DNA of 23,134 bases, from positions 1 through 23,134 of the forward strand of contig JAVVWP010000028.1 of the NCBI GenBank assembly GCA_036652055.1, written 5' to 3'. The notes below the pieces were generated by a model that was not told the origin of the DNA, searched no databases, and saw only the letters and a program-made list of their open reading frames with translations. Positions 21,514 through 23,134 of the stretch are shown here, in pieces. The stretch's first letter is position 1. The number at the start of each line of letters is the position of its first letter. The position numbers and the translations under genes are program-made. This DNA is from Fimenecus sp036652055 (GTDB lineage: Bacteria > Bacillota > Clostridia > Oscillospirales > Acutalibacteraceae).

Positions 21514-22185
21514 TTACAATATATAAACGCCAGAATTTAAGACAACGATTTCTTTATCGCAACTTCTGATATATTTAAGCACAGGCTCATTAAACTCTTT
21601 AAAGTCAGCAACTGAATAATCTTTTAAATTAATTGACCTGATTTTATTAGAACCAGAATTGCAAACGAACAGCTCATTTTTATAAACAGATACAGAAGTA
21701 GGGTTAGAAAAAGCACTTGAAGTATCTCCGCCAATTCTCATACAAAACTTTTTTTGAGCGATAGAATAGCTTATAACAGAATTAAATTCGGGAACACAGC
21801 ACCAAATAAGCGCCCCGTGAGCAGCAACGCCTTTAACAGGGAAATTATGATACAAAAGGTCGCCAGACCATATGTTTTCGCCATCGGCATTAAAAACCCC
21901 AGTTTCTCCGCTTGGAAAAACCGTTACGAGTTTATTACTTTGTAAAACATCGGTATCACAAAAAACATAATCATTAATTTGATTTAATATGTTTTCATAG
22001 CAATCACCAAATTTTGCAGTCAGATAGGTAGAACGCTTAGCAGGAACTAAACGCATATTGTTAATATCAAAGGCAAAAAAAGTTGCCTTTAAACTATTGT
22101 TTGCCAATGTTTCTTTTTTAACAAATAAAACTCCCGCAGAAAATGGAATAATGTCAAAGATGTCACAGTCAATTATTTTAGTCAT
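21514..22185 (-). CDS. Small YncE/NHL-like beta-propeller protein of unknown function
   Basis: I do not recognise a named family. The 223 residues show blade-like repeats: AFDINNMRLVPAKRSTYLTA, VTVFPSGETGVFNADGENIW, VISYSIAQKKFCMRIGGDT, then NPTSVSVYKNELFVCNSGSNKIRSINLKDYSV in NHL/YncE style, noted here as PTSVSVYKNELFVCNSGSN. This suggests a small beta-propeller of four to five blades. There is no signal peptide or membrane segment, so it should be cytoplasmic. A GGTGA ribosome-binding site precedes the ATG, and a good promoter with an overlapping dyad lies upstream. It is probably a single-gene transcript ending near the tRNA-Gly promoter. Confidence 0.7.
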   Translation of the reverse strand: MTKIIDCDIFDIIPFSAGVLFVKKETLANNSLKATFFAFDINNMRLVPAKRSTYLTAKFGDCYENILNQINDYVFCDTDVLQSNKLVTVFPSGETGVFNADGENIWSGDLLYHNFPVKGVAAHGALIWCCVPEFNSVISYSIAQKKFCMRIGGDTSSAFSNPTSVSVYKNELFVCNSGSNKIRSINLKDYSVADFKEFNEPVLKYIRSCDKEIVVLNSGVYIL

Positions 22186-22230
22186 AAAATCACCATATAT
22201 ATAAAAGAATTATTTTTTTAAGATATATAT

Positions 22231-22259
22231 ATTCTACTTGATTTTTGACATAAGGTCAA
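22231..22259 (-). promoter_or_regulatory. Promoter of the small beta-propeller gene with overlapping dyad
   Basis: On the minus strand TTGACC (22254-22259) is followed after 17 bases by TAGAAT (22231-22236). TTGAC (22245-22249) and GTCAA (22255-22259) form a 5-bp inverted repeat across the -35 box, a common position for a repressor site. Confidence 0.6.
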
Positions 22260-22290
22260 TAAGATTTACAGATTATTAGTAAAAATGTAA

Positions 22291-22458
22291 TTATTTAATC
22301 GAATTAAGACGAGTTATGCACTCACATTTTGGCGAGCAGGTGTGCGAGAGAGAACATTTTACACTTCTTTTCCCATCTTTAGATACAATCTCGTTAATAG
22401 TAGTGTTTTTATTTTCCTTAATGCAAAACAGCTCAAAAGTATTAATTATCTTTTCCAT
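22291..22458 (-). CDS. Small cysteine-rich protein of unknown function
   Basis: The 55-residue product has five cysteines, four of them in the short segment KCSLSHTCSPKCEC, giving a C-x5-C-x3-C-x-C spacing. That arrangement suggests a bound metal or disulfides. No signal peptide or membrane helix is present. The start is ATG 22458 because CGGAG lies about 8 bases upstream; an ATG at 22539 adds a segment with no ribosome-binding site that overlaps the bofA promoter region. It is divergent from bofA. The short length makes it less certain than longer genes, but the good ribosome-binding site and cysteine pattern support it. Confidence 0.6.
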   Translation of the reverse strand: MEKIINTFELFCIKENKNTTINEIVSKDGKRSVKCSLSHTCSPKCECITRLNSIK

Positions 22459-22515
22459 TATACAACTCCGTTCATTCAGCATAATAATATTGTATTCAAA
22501 AACATATGAATTAAT

Positions 22516-22544
22516 CATAAATGATGGACAATTAGTCATATATT
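22516..22544 (+). promoter_or_regulatory. Possible sigma-E promoter of bofA
   Basis: CATAAAT (22516-22522) and CATATATT (22537-22544) are 14 bases apart. The -10 matches the sigma-E CATACAnT at 7 of 8 positions; the -35 is weaker. bofA is a sigma-E gene in B. subtilis. In AT-rich DNA this could be chance. Confidence 0.4.
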
Positions 22545-22572
22545 TGACATATAGAAAAGATGGAGGTAAAAG

Positions 22573-22833
22573 ATGAAAAACATAATACTTTTAATTTTTA
22601 TAATTGCTGGAACTTTTATAATTTTCACTATGATAAAATCAAAAAGATTTTTTTCGGCAGCATTTCTAACAGTGATAGAGGGGTTTGTGGCTCTTGTTGC
22701 GGCAAATTTATTAGGCGGATACATAGGAATACATCTTAGTATCAACGCTTTTACAATAGCGACAAGCTTAGTCGGCGGAACGCCTGGGGTTATAATGCTA
22801 TTGTTGCTTGATACAATTTTCAAAATGAAATAG
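22573..22833 (+). CDS. bofA: BofA-family inhibitor of pro-sigma-K processing
   Basis: The 86-residue protein has two hydrophobic helices (3-22 and about 33-50) and the BofA signature: NLLGGYIGIHLSINAFTIAT followed by VGGTPGVIMLLLL. In B. subtilis BofA sits in the outer forespore membrane with SpoIVFA and holds the protease SpoIVFB inactive until the forespore signal arrives, delaying sigma-K activation. A good GGAGGT ribosome-binding site precedes the ATG. In Bacillus bofA lies near recR and rRNA/tRNA genes; here a tRNA-Thr and a further tRNA follow. A weak hairpin (22844-22868) is downstream. Confidence 0.92.
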   Translation: MKNIILLIFIIAGTFIIFTMIKSKRFFSAAFLTVIEGFVALVAANLLGGYIGIHLSINAFTIATSLVGGTPGVIMLLLLDTIFKMK

Positions 22834-22843
22834 AAAGAAAAAA

Positions 22844-22868
22844 GCTATCTATTTATAAAGAAGATAGC
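22844..22868 (+). terminator. Weak hairpin after bofA
   Basis: GCTATCT (22844-22850) pairs perfectly with AGATAGC (22862-22868). There is no clear T-run afterwards, so it is a possible rather than a confident terminator. Confidence 0.35.
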
Positions 22869-22928
22869 AGTTAGAGTTATATCTATTTGCGAATGTATAA
22901 AAAAAGACAAGTATTTTTAATTTTTCTA

Positions 22929-22957
22929 TTGACGAAACAGCTTTTATATGATATTAT
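22929..22957 (+). promoter_or_regulatory. Sigma-A promoter of the tRNA-Thr cluster
   Basis: TTGACG (22929-22934) is followed after 17 bases by TATTAT (22952-22957). Each box matches 5 of 6 consensus bases, and the tRNA begins 17 bases further on. Confidence 0.75.
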
Positions 22958-22973
22958 GTTTGAGCGTTGAAAC

Positions 22974-23049
22974 GCTGGTGTAGCTCAGTTGGTAGAGCAG
23001 CTGATTTGTAATCAGCAGGTCGGGGGTTCGAGTCCGTCCACCAGCTCCA
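22974..23049 (+). tRNA. tRNA-Thr(TGT)
   Basis: The acceptor stem GCTGGTG/CACCAGC, the D-arm AGCTCAGTTGGTAGAGC, the anticodon stem CTGAT/ATCAG with loop TTTGTAA (anticodon TGT), and the T-arm GGGGGTTCGAGTCCGTC are intact. CCA is encoded at 23047-23049. TGT reads ACA and related threonine codons. Confidence 0.97.
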
Positions 23050-23101
23050 TTTCTTTTTTGGCCACTATTTAAAATGGCAAAATAGCGTGAAAACTAAATA
23101 G

Positions 23102-23134
23102 GGGAGAGTTCCCGAGCGGCCAAAGGGAACAGAC
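23102..23134 (+). tRNA. 5' part of a tRNA, probably tRNA-Tyr (cut by the window end)
   Basis: GGGAGAG followed by TTCCCGAGCGGCCAAAGGGA matches the acceptor strand and D-arm of bacterial class II tRNA-Tyr, and the last bases (ACAGAC) begin the anticodon stem. The anticodon lies beyond the window, so tRNA-Tyr is preferred over tRNA-Ser or tRNA-Leu only by likeness to known tRNA-Tyr sequences. Confidence 0.75.

Noticed and set aside
22536..22823. Minus-strand reading frame opposite bofA
   Set aside because: BofA has clear family motifs and a good ribosome-binding site; the antisense frame has neither.
1..23134. CRISPR array, IS element, prophage or att sites
   Set aside because: No regularly spaced direct repeats, transposase or integrase genes, or phage structural genes are seen. 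The tRNAs are intact and not flanked by visible partial duplicates.

Overview
The window looks like a chromosomal segment of a low-GC, spore-forming Clostridia-type Firmicute, plausibly Oscillospirales/Ruminococcaceae-like. Supporting this are AT-rich DNA with good Shine-Dalgarno sites, TTG and GTG starts, the sporulation genes yabP, yabQ and bofA with candidate sigma-E promoters, long-form HPF, a DivIC/FtsB-type division protein and tRNA genes with encoded CCA. The genus is not determinable from the sequence alone. All identities come from reading motifs; no database search was run.

Layout. 1-3218: an intergenic repeat, an AraC-type regulator, a cytoplasmic alkaline-phosphatase-superfamily hydrolase, and a divergent organophosphate-antiporter-like MFS transporter. 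3224-6059 (minus): a copper operon, copA, then a CopZ-like chaperone, then a small membrane-anchored protein with an InlB-B-repeat-like domain. 6240-7872 (plus): yabP-yabQ-divIC-yabR, the conserved Firmicutes sporulation/division cluster, behind a candidate sigma-E promoter. 7955-9511 (plus): a class I fumarase alpha subunit with no beta partner, then ung. 9568-10089 (minus): long HPF. 10202-13631: a vitamin B6 locus, with a PdxR/MocR regulator divergent from pyridoxine kinase, an ECF-transporter S component and a small radical SAM protein.

13701-16553 (minus): an ECF sigma factor translationally coupled to a membrane-anchored beta-propeller protein that looks like its sensor/anti-sigma factor, followed by a small two-helix membrane protein. 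An ECF-like promoter and a 22-bp dyad precede the sigma gene. 16757-21224 (minus): a four-gene run of two tandem SGNH hydrolases, a beta-helix protein with a C-terminal PDZ-like domain, and a SASA-type acetylesterase. None has a cleavable signal peptide. 21346-23134: tRNA-Gly(TCC), a small YncE/NHL-like beta-propeller protein, a 55-residue cysteine-rich protein, bofA, tRNA-Thr(TGT) and the start of a tRNA that looks like tRNA-Tyr.

The most interesting parts are the ECF sigma/beta-propeller module, the esterase/beta-helix-PDZ operon and the radical SAM gene at the end of the B6 operon. Nothing resembles a phage, IS element, CRISPR array or defence island. No stretch longer than about 230 bases lacks a gene.
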